A stretch of 62,038 nt of DNA. Source: Candidatus Thiodiazotropha sp. (ex Epidulcina cf. delphinae). Its GTDB lineage: Bacteria; Pseudomonadota; Gammaproteobacteria; Chromatiales; Chromatiaceae. Positions within the stretch are counted from its first letter, which is position 1, and each line of letters starts with the position of its first letter. Shown piece after piece: positions 25,636 through 35,075 of this stretch. The position numbers and the translations under genes are program-made. Below the pieces are notes generated by a model that searched no databases, was not told the origin of the DNA, and saw only the letters and a list, made by a program, of their open reading frames with translations. The DNA lies in NCBI GenBank assembly GCA_025656455.1, contig JAHXHS010000031.1, positions 1-62,038 on the forward strand, given 5' to 3'.

Positions 25636-26322
25636 TCACTTTCCACTACGGGTCAATGGCACGAAAGCCACCCCCAGGACCATCTTTTCACGGACCTCTC
25701 CTGTCTGACTTTTTTCCACTACGATGAGATCCTGGTAGTCATAGGGTGGTCCCACGGGAATCACCAACCGGCCGCCTGGTTTTAACTGCTCTATCAACGG
25801 CGTTGGGATCTCCACTGCGGCGGCGGTGACGAGAATGCCGTCGTAGGGGGCGTGCTCAGACCAACCGAGATAACCGTCAACGCATTGGCAGGAGACGTTA
25901 TGGTACCCCAACTTTTGCAGTGTTGCGGTGGCCTGTATGGAGAGGGTTTCGATGATCTCGACACTGTAGACCTGCTTCACCACCCTGGAGAGCACGGCGG
26001 CCTGGTAACCGGAGCCTGTACCTACCTCCAAAACCACTGCATCATCCCCGACCTCCAGCAAATCGGTCATCAAAGCAACGATATAGGGCTGTGAGATTGT
26101 CTGGCCGCAACCGATCGGCAGGGGGCCGTTATCATAGGCAAAGCACCGCTCGGTTTCCGGCACGAAGGCTTCCCTGGGTACTTGGCGGATGGCATTCATG
26201 ACAGATTCACTCAAAACAGAACGGCCGATCATCTGCCGAGTGTAGGCCACCTCCCGTTCGATATCGCGTATCATCTGACTCTGATCGGACATCTCTATAC
26301 GCCAATGGCCCTCCACGGGCAT
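25636..26322 (-). CDS. pcm: Protein-L-isoaspartate O-methyltransferase
   Basis: Repairs damaged proteins by methylating isoaspartyl residues with S-adenosylmethionine. The 228-residue frame contains the SAM motif VLEVGTGSGYQAAVL near residue 100, the family motif PIGCGQTISQPYIVA near residue 70 and GRLVIPVG near residue 190. An internal ATG (MSDQSQMIRD, 26292) is an equally possible start. In many Gammaproteobacteria pcm follows truD and surE; here surE is missing from between them. Confidence 0.94.
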   Translation of the reverse strand: MPVEGHWRIEMSDQSQMIRDIEREVAYTRQMIGRSVLSESVMNAIRQVPREAFVPETERCFAYDNGPLPIGCGQTISQPYIVALMTDLLEVGDDAVVLEVGTGSGYQAAVLSRVVKQVYSVEIIETLSIQATATLQKLGYHNVSCQCVDGYLGWSEHAPYDGILVTAAAVEIPTPLIEQLKPGGRLVIPVGPPYDYQDLIVVEKSQTGEVREKMVLGVAFVPLTRSGK

Positions 26323-26426
26323 CTGCCACTGTTTTCAATAAGACCCGGCCGCCACTTGTGAATGACAGGCGGCAACTCAAGCCATCCCGATAATCAGTCG
26401 GCTTCTTTGGCGTAGTGTAGCGTCCA

Positions 26427-26930
26427 CTAACGCGTCCAGCTTGCCCGCACCTGCCCCGACTCATCGGGATAGTGAACGAGAAACTCACCCTGATAGGCAC
26501 TCCTGACCGCCTCTCCAACACCTTTCGGCAGGTGGAACTCGGTGAAGGTGATCTCCACATCACCGGACGCCAAGGTTTGGGTATCGATGATCCTTTGCAG
26601 CGGGTGTTGAGTCCGTTGTTTCTCCACATGATTGTGAATCAGCCTCATGATCTCCTTTCTGTGGGCATTGAAAAAATCTCCCCTGAGAATCAGATAACCT
26701 GCCGGCACTCTGTCATGGATGCGCTGGCAGGCGGGGCAGCGGGTCTCTTTGGCCTCTTCAGGCAGGGTTTCCAGCCACTGCCAACGCCCACCGCTAAAGA
26801 CCGCGCCGCAGACCTGACAGAGCGTGGGGTCGGGCAGTTTACGTTCACTCCGGTATGCGTCCAGACTCCGCGCCTTGAGCAGTCTGTCCCGTCGTTTGAG
26901 CGATGGTTGGGTTGGGTGCTGAGACATCAT
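26427..26930 (-). CDS. Zinc-ribbon-like conserved protein (BCAM0308-like)
   Basis: The 167-residue protein has two Cys pairs (LCQVCGAVF and RCPACQRI) that likely bind zinc, separated by GGRWQWLETLPEEAKE. The C-terminal part is a small alpha/beta region (GDVEITFTEFHLPKGVG). This arrangement recalls proteins annotated as BCAM0308 family, a naming I offer with modest confidence. Its role is unknown. The strand is the same as pcm, but there is a 104-base gap. Confidence 0.65.
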   Translation of the reverse strand: MMSQHPTQPSLKRRDRLLKARSLDAYRSERKLPDPTLCQVCGAVFSGGRWQWLETLPEEAKETRCPACQRIHDRVPAGYLILRGDFFNAHRKEIMRLIHNHVEKQRTQHPLQRIIDTQTLASGDVEITFTEFHLPKGVGEAVRSAYQGEFLVHYPDESGQVRASWTR

Positions 26931-27163
26931 GGAGACCTCCTGGCGAGATGGCGTAAATGATCTCTTTTTATGCTTGTTCTACTTTAATTGTAGCCTGTGG
27001 CCAATGGAAACCGAACCCGCTGCATAACCCCGTCTGTCTTGACTGGGACCTGTTATTATTAACCCTGCGCATGCGGGCTTGTGTAGTCTCCTAAATGCAA
27101 TAGAATAGGGCTTATTTTCCATGATTCACCGCTTCATTCCGCATCCACCTGCTGTTTCCTATC

Positions 27164-27490
27164 ATGCAACTCAATCTGATTATCGATGACTGGTCAATGG
27201 ACCTGGAGATCCCCGAGGGCTATCTGGCAACCATGAGCGATTCGTTCGACAGCATGGACAGGGACATGGACAGGGGGTGGCAAATCGGCCAGAAATGGGT
27301 CAAAAACCCCGATCCCACGCAACGCTGCCAACTGGTCGCCGGCAAGCTGTTGACCGCCCTCGAAACCGACAACGAGGCGCTTGCCCTGATGATGGGGAGC
27401 TATATCCTCTCTCGCATGAGCGGCGTCAGACAAGTGATCATCGACAACAACGGTGAGCCGGAAGAGACCCGGTTCAACCGAAACCCATGA
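27164..27490 (+). CDS. Conserved hypothetical protein, 108 aa
   Basis: I do not recognise this acidic soluble protein. It starts MQLNLIIDDWSMDLEIPEGY, has a DSMDRDMDRGW segment and a helical C-terminal half (GKLLTALETDNEALALMMGS). It is convergent with the gene at 27505, the stops being 14 bases apart. There is no signal peptide. Codon usage is like the core genes, so it is probably a resident gene. Confidence 0.65.
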   Translation: MQLNLIIDDWSMDLEIPEGYLATMSDSFDSMDRDMDRGWQIGQKWVKNPDPTQRCQLVAGKLLTALETDNEALALMMGSYILSRMSGVRQVIIDNNGEPEETRFNRNP

Positions 27491-27504
27491 GTGCATGGCG
27501 ACTG

Positions 27505-28548
27505 TCAGAGGGTATTTGCCTCGACCAAGGATTTGATCTCTCCCGTTACCTGCTCCGGGCGCGCCCGGTAACAGGCCAGGAGACGCTTGGCCAGGTTTGA
27601 CCAGTGCTCCCTTCCTTCGTCGATACAGCGTTTCAACGGCGCCCACTCCCCAGTACCGTGCCACGCCTCGTAAGCCGCCGCAAGCCGCGGGAATATCAGC
27701 TTGCGCATGCCGCCCAGACCGCCGATATAGAAATGCACCGAGGCCTCATCCTCAATTTCCAGCAACTTCGGCAAAGTCACCTGACAGTCGGCCCAATGGT
27801 CGCGTACGGCGCGGGCCATCAGCTCGGCGGGCGAATGGCCGAGTTCGATCAACATCTCGTTCCATGTCTCCCCCAACGCCTGTCCCGCCAGATACTCGCC
27901 TTGTTCGTGCAACAATACCGCATCCAGCTCTTTCTCAACCATTCGGTCGAGAGAGGCTTCCAGGTCATGCTCGAAATCGTAACCGGCAAAGGCCCGTCCC
28001 AGGGCGTTGTCTGGACGTTGCCAACGCCAACTTTCCAGCCTTTCCCATAACAACCGGCGGAATGCGTCGCCACGAACATAGATGCGCTCACCCTGGCACA
28101 TGGCGGCGGGGGCCATCAGGTCGCGCGCCAGTTCACGCCCGGCGATCCACACGGAAACCCCGCCGGGCTCCTCACGGCGCTCCAGGTGTCCGAGGAAGAA
28201 CAGGGGCTTGTTCTTGGCGCCGTAACCAGCGCTGTAGACCAGCCCGTAGGGTTCCAGGTGATTATTGAGCGTCTCCACGTCGAAGGGATCGAATAGCTGA
28301 TCCCGCAGGGGGAGGGAGACAAACTCATCGTCGCTCAGAGAGGCCCAGAGTGCCTCCCGGGCGGTAAGCCACTCACCCACCGACTCGTGGGTCAGCAGGG
28401 TTTCGTAACCCAGGCCGTTCTCCCAGCGATAATATTCGCGCATCTTCAAAAGATAGGTGCAGAGGCCGTAATCGGTCCCATGTCGGGCATCCGATATATG
28501 GCAATTCCGTTGCACCGCACAGCATAGATGGTGAAGTGAGCCTTTCAT
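27505..28548 (-). CDS. Conserved hypothetical protein, 347 aa
   Basis: Soluble protein of unknown function; the Sfum_1244-type family came to mind, but I cannot confirm it. It shows no catalytic motif I can name. Visible traits are a Cys/His-rich N-terminus (LHHLCCAVQRNCHISDARHG), a compact region EEPGGVSVWIAGRELARDLM, and Trp-rich helices toward the C-terminus. It lies between pcm and truD, where surE is often found in other genomes. Confidence 0.65.
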   Translation of the reverse strand: MKGSLHHLCCAVQRNCHISDARHGTDYGLCTYLLKMREYYRWENGLGYETLLTHESVGEWLTAREALWASLSDDEFVSLPLRDQLFDPFDVETLNNHLEPYGLVYSAGYGAKNKPLFFLGHLERREEPGGVSVWIAGRELARDLMAPAAMCQGERIYVRGDAFRRLLWERLESWRWQRPDNALGRAFAGYDFEHDLEASLDRMVEKELDAVLLHEQGEYLAGQALGETWNEMLIELGHSPAELMARAVRDHWADCQVTLPKLLEIEDEASVHFYIGGLGGMRKLIFPRLAAAYEAWHGTGEWAPLKRCIDEGREHWSNLAKRLLACYRARPEQVTGEIKSLVEANTL

Positions 28549-28618
28549 ACTGACCGCCGCTACCGATTGATACGCTTCTTACCCGAACCTACGGATTCAT
28601 GTAATGGATTTCACGGCC

Positions 28619-28745
28619 CTATCCGGAGGAAAAACTCTCGCTAAGACGCCAAGATCGCAAAGCAATAGCTTATTGTTTTTCAAAGTATTTATTTTTCCTT
28701 GGCGATCTTTGCGTCTTTGCGAGAGAAATTGTCTTGTTTTCGGAC
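28619..28745. repeat. Palindromic dispersed repeat, copy A
   Basis: Long imperfect palindrome: 'ctcgctaagacgccaagatc' on the left pairs with 'gatctttgcgtctttgcgag' on the right around an AT-rich centre ('agcttattgtttttcaaagtatttatt'). The same architecture occurs at 44881-45021, and partial copies occur at 3004, 50711 and in each 370-bp unit. It lies between truD and the 27505 gene. Confidence 0.8.
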
Positions 28746-28794
28746 GGGTACTATCTACAGTCAATCCTATCCCTGTAGACACCTATTACCACCC

Positions 28795-29850
28795 TCATTG
28801 AGCAGGGTAATCAGGATACCGGATCAGCTCCCGAAGCAGAACCGTGGCAAAACAACCGGCGGGCAGGAAAAATTCCAACACCAGGTCACGTCCATCGACA
28901 AAGCGCCATTGCAGACTCTCCAGGCGCACGCGCAAGGGTCTGCGCTCCTGCGCCAGTCCCACATGCTCCAACCCGTCACGCCAAGCGGCGAAAGGTTGCA
29001 ACACCTTAGACTCCAAGGCATGCGTCTGCTCACTCACCGGCGGGCGGCCGCGACCCCATAGGGGTCCGCTAGGGTGTATATCCTGCTGTCGGCACCGCTC
29101 TGCCAAACATCGATCCTCGGGATCATCGGCAAACCCGGAACGACTGCCATCCAGCATGAAGTAGTCTCCTTGCAAGGGGGTATGCCAGGCCCCGATACGG
29201 ATCCTCTCCGCCAGGACCTGGTTGAACAACTGGGAACGCACGGCAGAGATCAACAGCCCGCGCAACTGCCGGTTCATGCGTCGCCGGTCTGCCGAAAACA
29301 CCCGGTCCGCCTGGGTGAGGTTGCTGTAATCCAGACCGAAGCGCTGTTCACCGAAATAGTTGGGCATACCCGTCTCCCGTAACCGTTGCAGACGCTGCGC
29401 CATCTGCTCGGGATCCGCGGTCAGTTGCCTGAGACGCAGGCGGAACCGGTTGCCCCGCAAAGCGCCCCGGCGCAATTTCCTTCGATGTCGATGCACCGCT
29501 AATACCTGAATCAATTCCGGGTCCAGCGAACGCCAATCCGGCTCGGGCCTGTCGACCAGGCGTAATGAAAACCACTGAGTGGTGACGGCATGCCGGTCTT
29601 TCAGGCCGCTATAACCGACATCGTTGTCAGGAATCCCTGTGAGCCTGGCCAATTGCCCGGCAAGCCAATGGGTGTTGGTATGCCGCTTTCTGACGTGTAA
29701 TAACAGGTGCTCCCCCTCACCGTCGGGGTCGAAACCAAGCTCCTCATCGACTTGAAAATCGTCTGCAGTCTGCCGAATCACGGCCTCACCCACCGGCTCG
29801 CCTAGGGCATTGGGCATCTCTGCTAGGGGTAGCCAGGCATATTCATTCAA
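28795..29850 (-). CDS. truD: tRNA pseudouridine(13) synthase
   Basis: Converts U13 to pseudouridine in tRNA. The catalytic Asp lies in GYSGLKDRHAVTTQ, and the family motif LRGNRFRLRLR follows. I choose the TTG at 29850 (NEYAWLPLAEM after the initiator), which has GGAG seven bases upstream within the end of ispF, giving about 351 residues; the frame stays open further upstream. It overlaps ispF by 8 bases, so translation is probably coupled. Confidence 0.94.
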   Translation of the reverse strand: MNEYAWLPLAEMPNALGEPVGEAVIRQTADDFQVDEELGFDPDGEGEHLLLHVRKRHTNTHWLAGQLARLTGIPDNDVGYSGLKDRHAVTTQWFSLRLVDRPEPDWRSLDPELIQVLAVHRHRRKLRRGALRGNRFRLRLRQLTADPEQMAQRLQRLRETGMPNYFGEQRFGLDYSNLTQADRVFSADRRRMNRQLRGLLISAVRSQLFNQVLAERIRIGAWHTPLQGDYFMLDGSRSGFADDPEDRCLAERCRQQDIHPSGPLWGRGRPPVSEQTHALESKVLQPFAAWRDGLEHVGLAQERRPLRVRLESLQWRFVDGRDLVLEFFLPAGCFATVLLRELIRYPDYPAQ

Positions 29851-30337
29851 TGGGACGCTCCTGCAACAGCACCACGGCAAATGCGCCGACACCCTCGCCC
29901 CGGCCGGTGAATCCCATTCCCTCGGTGGTGGTGGCCTTGATATTGACTTGGCGGGGATCGATCTGCAGGTCGTCCGCCAGACACTGCCTCATCGCCCCGA
30001 TATAGGGCGCCAGCCTAGGCTGCTGGGCCACAAGGGTAAGATCGGTATTGACCACACCCCAACCCGCCAAAGCAAGATGCTCGACCACCTGGCGCAACAG
30101 GATTCTGCTGTCGATCCCGGCATACGCCGGATCGCTATCGGGAAAATGCCCGCCGATATCCCCCAACCCGGCCGCGCCGAGCAGCCCATCGCAGAGGGCG
30201 TGGATCAACACATCCCCATCAGAGTGGGCCTGCAATCCCTGATCATGAGGGATCTCGACCCCCCCCAGAACCAGCCGGCGGCCGGGTTCAAAACGGTGGG
30301 CGTCAAAACCCTGTCCGATACGCATTTCAGTCACCAT
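29843..30337 (-). CDS. ispF: 2-C-methyl-D-erythritol 2,4-cyclodiphosphate synthase
   Basis: Non-mevalonate isoprenoid enzyme. At 164 residues it has the usual size, with metal-binding GFDAHRFEPG near the N-terminus, HSDGDVLIHALCDGLLGA near residue 40, HFPDSDP near residue 65 and the C-terminal TTTEGMGFTGRGEG. The partner gene ispD is 1.5 kb away, separated by an oppositely oriented HDOD gene, whereas ispD and ispF usually adjoin. Confidence 0.97.
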   Translation of the reverse strand: MVTEMRIGQGFDAHRFEPGRRLVLGGVEIPHDQGLQAHSDGDVLIHALCDGLLGAAGLGDIGGHFPDSDPAYAGIDSRILLRQVVEHLALAGWGVVNTDLTLVAQQPRLAPYIGAMRQCLADDLQIDPRQVNIKATTTEGMGFTGRGEGVGAFAVVLLQERPIE

Positions 30338-30474
30338 GAATTCTCGATATCACTTAAAGAGTCTGCACTTCGGGTCGATAATTGTACCCGAGGGGAGTTT
30401 GGGGCATTGTACGTAAATGCTTCATTAAAAACCGCCTGTCACGAATGATCGACGTCACCTGAGCATCAGCCGAT

Positions 30475-31725
30475 ATGATTCAACGAGTAACCGCCGTCAG
30501 CGCTAATAGAGTCAAGAAGTTTCCCATCCTGAGAGGCCTTCCCAAGCGGGTGCTGGACTATGTGCTGACGGAGACCCATATCGAACATCAGAATGCCGGC
30601 GTCGAGATCGCACCCATCGGAGAGAGCGGCGACCAGGTCTACTACTTACTCGAAGGAGAGGTATCCATCACCGACCGGGAGGGTAAGCAGGTCCGCTGTC
30701 AGGCGGAGCAGAAGTGCCTAGCCCCGCTCGCCGACAAAACCCCCAACCCAGCCGCTGTGCGCGCCATCACTGCCGTGGATCTGCTGTGCATTCCCCGGGA
30801 ACTCTACGAAGCCATGCTGCGCCTGCCACCGGCGGCCAACAAACGCACCAATCAGCCGATCGAGCTGATGGATACCAACGGACCGGAGGCCGCGCTCTAC
30901 TGGGAATTCCATGAAGCGATACAGAGCAACGCCTTGGAGTTGCCGAGCATGCCGGATATCACCATGCGCATCGCCAAGGTGATCAACGACGCCAACACGG
31001 ATAGCGAGGATATCGCCCGGGTGGTGCAAGCCGACCCAACCGTGGCGGCGCGGGTCATCAGCGTGGTCAACAGTGCTGCCTATCGCGGCAAGCATCCCAT
31101 TGACAACCTGCCTGATGCCGTCACTCGCCTGGGACGCTCCGTGACTCACAATCTGGTGATCAGTTTTGCCTTGGGCAAACTGTTTCACAGCCGCTCCAAA
31201 CCGCTCCAGCAACGCATGATCAACCTCTGGCGGCATCTCAGTTACGTGGCGCCGATCTGTCATGAATTGGCTCACGTCACCCCTGGACTGACACCGGATC
31301 AGGCCTTGTTGTGCGGCCTGTTGCATGACATCGGCGCCCTTGCCATCCTGGGTGCGGCCCGCAGCAAACCGGAGCTGGCGGATGACCCCGAACTGCTCGA
31401 CCAGGTACTGAATAGCTTAAAGGCGGAAGTGGGTGCGATGGTGCTGCGCAAATGGGAGTTTCCCAACTATTTTGTCCAGTCGGCCCTGCACGCGGAAGAC
31501 TGGATGGAGGATATCAGCCAAGACCCGGACTATGTGGATCTGGTGGTGGTCGCCCAGCTGCACGCCTATGTCGGCACGCCGATGATGAACAGACTGCCTC
31601 GCCTGGATCTGGTCCCCGCCTTTCACAAACTGGCATTGGGCAAGCTGACGCCACGCCACTCGATCGGCATCCTCGAGAACGCCAAGGAGCGGATTCGGGA
31701 GCTGCGGGAATTGCTGGCACTCTAG
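30475..31725 (+). CDS. cNMP-binding/HDOD signalling protein
   Basis: The 416-residue cytoplasmic protein has an N-terminal cyclic-nucleotide-binding-like domain (about 15-110; GESGDQVYYLLEGEVSITDR). This is followed by an HDOD domain (about 150-350; ELPSMPDITMRIAKVINDA, VQADPTVAARVISVVNSAAY, LLHDIGALAILGAA). HDOD proteins often act in signalling or stress regulation; the ligand is unknown. It interrupts the usual ispD-ispF pairing. No partner gene is evident. Confidence 0.88.
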   Translation: MIQRVTAVSANRVKKFPILRGLPKRVLDYVLTETHIEHQNAGVEIAPIGESGDQVYYLLEGEVSITDREGKQVRCQAEQKCLAPLADKTPNPAAVRAITAVDLLCIPRELYEAMLRLPPAANKRTNQPIELMDTNGPEAALYWEFHEAIQSNALELPSMPDITMRIAKVINDANTDSEDIARVVQADPTVAARVISVVNSAAYRGKHPIDNLPDAVTRLGRSVTHNLVISFALGKLFHSRSKPLQQRMINLWRHLSYVAPICHELAHVTPGLTPDQALLCGLLHDIGALAILGAARSKPELADDPELLDQVLNSLKAEVGAMVLRKWEFPNYFVQSALHAEDWMEDISQDPDYVDLVVVAQLHAYVGTPMMNRLPRLDLVPAFHKLALGKLTPRHSIGILENAKERIRELRELLAL

Positions 31726-31874
31726 TGTGGTGTCACGTAGCTGCGCAACGTGACCTACGGGTTTCTAAACGGTCTAAACTAAACAAAACTAAACAGACAC
31801 CCACTCAAAATTACCTGAGATTTGAATGGGTGATGAGCCGGCCTCCCACTCAATTGAAATTCAGCATTCACGCC

Positions 31875-32570
31875 TCATTCCGTGTGGCCGAGATAAAAGG
31901 CCGCCAATTGCAGATCTTCCGGCCGGGTTATCTTGATATTCCCCGCTTCTCCCTCGACCAATACCGGGCGATAGCCGGCCAGCTCCATGGCGCCGGCGTC
32001 ATCGGTGACCCATCTTGCCTCTCTGATCGCATCTTCCAGGACTCTCGTCAACATTCCGAGGCGAAACATCTGCGGGGTGAACGCGCGCCACAGCCGTTCC
32101 CGCGAAACCGTCGCCTCGACGCCGGCATCGGCATCAACCCGTTTCAGGGTGTCACAAACCGGGATTCCCAGCAGACCACCGACCGGATGGGAATCGAGCC
32201 TCTCGATCAACCTCGTCAGATCCGCCTGAGAGAGGCAGGGCCGCACGGCGTCGTGAACCAGAACCCAGTCCTGCTCATCGGCGCGCAGGGCCAATTGCCG
32301 CAACGCATTGAGCACTGAGTGGCAACGCTCCTCACCGCCGCTCACCCGAATCACCCGAGGATCATCGGCATGGTCGCACGCCTGCCAATAGGTGTCCTCC
32401 GAAGAGAGGGCGACATAGACCGCGCTTATCCTGGGATGGCCGAGTAGCCGGGCCAGGGTATGATCGATCACACGCCGCCCGGACAACGGCAGATACTGCT
32501 TGGGAATCCGGCTGGCCATGCGTCGTCCCACGCCGGCGGCCGGCACAACGGCCCAGCATCTAGCGCTCAT
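31875..32570 (-). CDS. ispD: 2-C-methyl-D-erythritol 4-phosphate cytidylyltransferase
   Basis: Non-mevalonate isoprenoid enzyme forming CDP-methylerythritol. The 231-residue protein has the nucleotide site VVPAAGVGRRM near the N-terminus, KQYLPLSGR, and the conserved WVLVHDAVRPCL near residue 100. The C-terminal NIKITRPEDLQLA is typical. It overlaps the end of ftsB by 11 bases, so it belongs to the eno-ftsB-ispD unit. The 149-base gap below it carries a fragment related to the 370-bp unit (31795-31835). Confidence 0.97.
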   Translation of the reverse strand: MSARCWAVVPAAGVGRRMASRIPKQYLPLSGRRVIDHTLARLLGHPRISAVYVALSSEDTYWQACDHADDPRVIRVSGGEERCHSVLNALRQLALRADEQDWVLVHDAVRPCLSQADLTRLIERLDSHPVGGLLGIPVCDTLKRVDADAGVEATVSRERLWRAFTPQMFRLGMLTRVLEDAIREARWVTDDAGAMELAGYRPVLVEGEAGNIKITRPEDLQLAAFYLGHTE

Positions 32571-32856
32571 CGCCGCTTCCGGCGGAGGGGCCGATGACCT
32601 GGTAGAAGATCTCCCCCTCCTTGATCATGCCCAATTCGCTGCGCGCCCGCTCTTCGATCGCTGCCTGCCCGCTGCGCAAATCCTCGACTTCAGCCTGCAA
32701 TGCACTATTTCGCTCGCGCAACCCGACCAGTTCCTGCTTGAGTTGCTTGATCTCCTGCTCGAGATTATTGACCTCGGCCAGGCTGCCCTCCCCCACCCAC
32801 AGACGATACTGCAGGAACAGCAGCAATACGATCAAGATAGCGATGACGATACGCAT
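32560..32856 (-). CDS. ftsB: Cell division protein FtsB
   Basis: Single-pass inner membrane divisome protein, partner of FtsL and FtsQ. The 98-residue protein has one N-terminal membrane span (IVIAILIVLLLFLQYRLWV) and a coiled coil (NNLEQEIKQLKQELVGLRER), then the conserved ARSELGMIKEGE. It is flanked by eno and ispD, the standard gammaproteobacterial context. Confidence 0.96.
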   Translation of the reverse strand: MRIVIAILIVLLLFLQYRLWVGEGSLAEVNNLEQEIKQLKQELVGLRERNSALQAEVEDLRSGQAAIEERARSELGMIKEGEIFYQVIGPSAGSGDER

Positions 32857-32895
32857 GGTTCAGGCAGGTGATCGACATAACCGGTTTAGGTCCGG

Positions 32896-34179
32896 TCAGT
32901 CGATAGCCACCGGAAAGGCGTCCTTTCCCGCATACACCGCGTCTTCACCGAGCTGATCCTCGATGCGCATCAACTGGTTGTACTTGGCGACTCGGTCGGA
33001 ACGGGAGAGGGAGCCGGTCTTGATCTGCCCGGTCCCGGTCGCCACTACCAAGTCGGCGATGGTGGTGTCTTCCGTCTCACCGGAACGGTGAGAGACCACC
33101 GCGCTGTAGCCTGCTTCACGGGCCATCTCGATCGCCGCCAGGGTCTCGCTGAGGGTGCCTATCTGATTGACCTTGATGAGGATGGAGTTGGCGATCTTTT
33201 CATCGATCCCCCGCTGTAGGATTTCGGTATTGGTGACGAACAGGTCATCACCCACCAGTTGCACACGCTGACCGAGCTTTTCGGTCAACAGCCTCCATCC
33301 TTCCCAGTCACCCTCGTCCATGCCGTCTTCAATGGTGACGATCGGGTACTGATCGACCCAGGCTGCGAGATAGTCGGTGAACTCGGCCGCGGTGAACTTA
33401 CGCCCTTCGGAGGCGAGGTGGTAGACGCCATCCGCAAAAAACTCGGAACTGGCCACATCCAACCCGAGATGGATGTCCCGTCCGGCAACGAACCCAGCCT
33501 TGCCGATCGCCTCCAGGATAACCTCGATGGCCGCTTCGTTGGAGGGCAGATTGGGGGCGAAACCGCCCTCATCCCCCACTGCCGTCGCCATCCCGCGACC
33601 CTTTAACACACCCTGCAGGGCATGGAAGACCTCAGCGCCATAGCGAACCGCCTCGCGGATCGAGCCCGCGCCGATCGGCAAGATCATGAACTCCTGCAGA
33701 TCGACGCTGTTATCGGCATGGGCGCCACCGTTGATGATATTCATCATCGGCACCGGCAGCCGGTAGGGACCGGCCGAAAGCGAGCGATAGAGGGGCAACG
33801 CCCGCTCCTGGGCCGCTGCGTGAGCCGCCGCAAGCGAGACACCGAGCATCGCATTGGCGCCCAAATTGGACTTGTTCTCACTCCCATCCAGATCAAGCAT
33901 GGCTTGGTCGATCCCGGACTGATCGGCAACATCCATCCCCATCAATCCCTGTTTAATGGGACCGTTGACATGGGAAACGGCCTGCAGAACACCCTTGCCC
34001 AGATAGCGACTCCTGTCGCCGTCTCGCAACTCCAGGGCCTCCCGCGAACCGGTCGAGGCGCCCGAAGGCACCATCGCCCGACCAATCGCGCCGTCGGCGG
34101 TAATCACATCGGCTTCGATGGTTGGATTTCCCCGTGAATCGAGGATCTCTCGTCCACGAACATCAACAATTTCAGACAT
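32896..34179 (-). CDS. eno: Enolase
   Basis: Glycolytic enzyme interconverting 2-phosphoglycerate and phosphoenolpyruvate. The start at 34179 (MSEIVDVRGREIL) follows GGAG at good spacing; an in-frame ATG eight codons upstream is less likely. The 427 residues show the family signature GDEGGFAPNL, metal-binding and catalytic regions (TIEDGMDEGDW; VGDDLFVTN) and SHRSGETEDTTIADL. Confidence 0.98.
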   Translation of the reverse strand: MSEIVDVRGREILDSRGNPTIEADVITADGAIGRAMVPSGASTGSREALELRDGDRSRYLGKGVLQAVSHVNGPIKQGLMGMDVADQSGIDQAMLDLDGSENKSNLGANAMLGVSLAAAHAAAQERALPLYRSLSAGPYRLPVPMMNIINGGAHADNSVDLQEFMILPIGAGSIREAVRYGAEVFHALQGVLKGRGMATAVGDEGGFAPNLPSNEAAIEVILEAIGKAGFVAGRDIHLGLDVASSEFFADGVYHLASEGRKFTAAEFTDYLAAWVDQYPIVTIEDGMDEGDWEGWRLLTEKLGQRVQLVGDDLFVTNTEILQRGIDEKIANSILIKVNQIGTLSETLAAIEMAREAGYSAVVSHRSGETEDTTIADLVVATGTGQIKTGSLSRSDRVAKYNQLMRIEDQLGEDAVYAGKDAFPVAID

Positions 34180-34244
34180 TTTGTCTCCGTGTGCTGTATT
34201 CATTTTTTTAAAGTTATATCCAAGTGTAGTGTCTCATACTGAAG

Positions 34245-35075
34245 CTACGTCATCTCGGCAAAACCCCTGCCTTTCACCAATTGATCAATTTCCACTAAAG
34301 TCTCAAGCAACTCACCCATGCGGGATAACGGCCAGGCATTGGGACCGTCGCTGAGCGCCTTGTCCGGATCAGGGTGGGTCTCCATGAAGAGCCCGGATAC
34401 CCCTGCGGCCACCGCCGCCCTGGCGAGAACCGGAACGAACTCCCGCTGACCGCCCGAACTCGCCCCCTGCCCGCCGGGTAACTGCACTGAATGCGTTGCA
34501 TCATAGACCACGGGGCAGCCGGTATTGCGCATCACGGCCAGGGAGCGCATGTCGGAGACCAGGTTGTTGTAACCGAATGAAACACCGCGCTCGCAAACCA
34601 TGATCTGCCGGTTGCCTGTCGCCCTGGCCTTGTCGACCACATGCGACATATCCCAGGGCGCAAGAAACTGGCCCTTTTTGATATTCACCGGACGCCCTTG
34701 TCGCACCACGTTCTGAATAAAATTCGTCTGCCGGCAGAGGAAAGCCGGGGTCTGCAACACATCCGCTACCTGAGCGACCTCGTCCAGCGGGGTATCTTCA
34801 TGCACATCGGTCAATACCGGTACCCCGATCTGCGACTTGACCTTCTCCAGGATCATCAGCCCCTGCTCCATGCCCGGTCCGCGAAAACTCGCTACGGAAG
34901 AGCGGTTGGCCTTGTCGAAGGATGACTTATAGATAAACGGGACCCCGAGCGCAGCCGTCAGCACCTTCAGTTCACCGGCGCTATCCAGCGCCAACTGCTC
35001 ACTCTCGATGACGCAGGGTCCGGCGATCAGGAACAGCGGGCGATCGAGCCCGATCTCGAATCCGCAAAGCTTCAT
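34245..35075 (-). CDS. kdsA: 3-deoxy-8-phosphooctulonate (KDO-8-P) synthase
   Basis: Joins arabinose 5-phosphate and phosphoenolpyruvate in lipopolysaccharide core synthesis. The 276 residues match the usual length, with LIAGPCVIESEQLALD near residue 16, YKSSFDKANRSS near residue 50 and the C-terminal MFMETHPDPDKALSDGPN-type motif (LFMETHPDPD). It overlaps the end of pyrG by four bases. Confidence 0.97.
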   Translation of the reverse strand: MKLCGFEIGLDRPLFLIAGPCVIESEQLALDSAGELKVLTAALGVPFIYKSSFDKANRSSVASFRGPGMEQGLMILEKVKSQIGVPVLTDVHEDTPLDEVAQVADVLQTPAFLCRQTNFIQNVVRQGRPVNIKKGQFLAPWDMSHVVDKARATGNRQIMVCERGVSFGYNNLVSDMRSLAVMRNTGCPVVYDATHSVQLPGGQGASSGGQREFVPVLARAAVAAGVSGLFMETHPDPDKALSDGPNAWPLSRMGELLETLVEIDQLVKGRGFAEMT

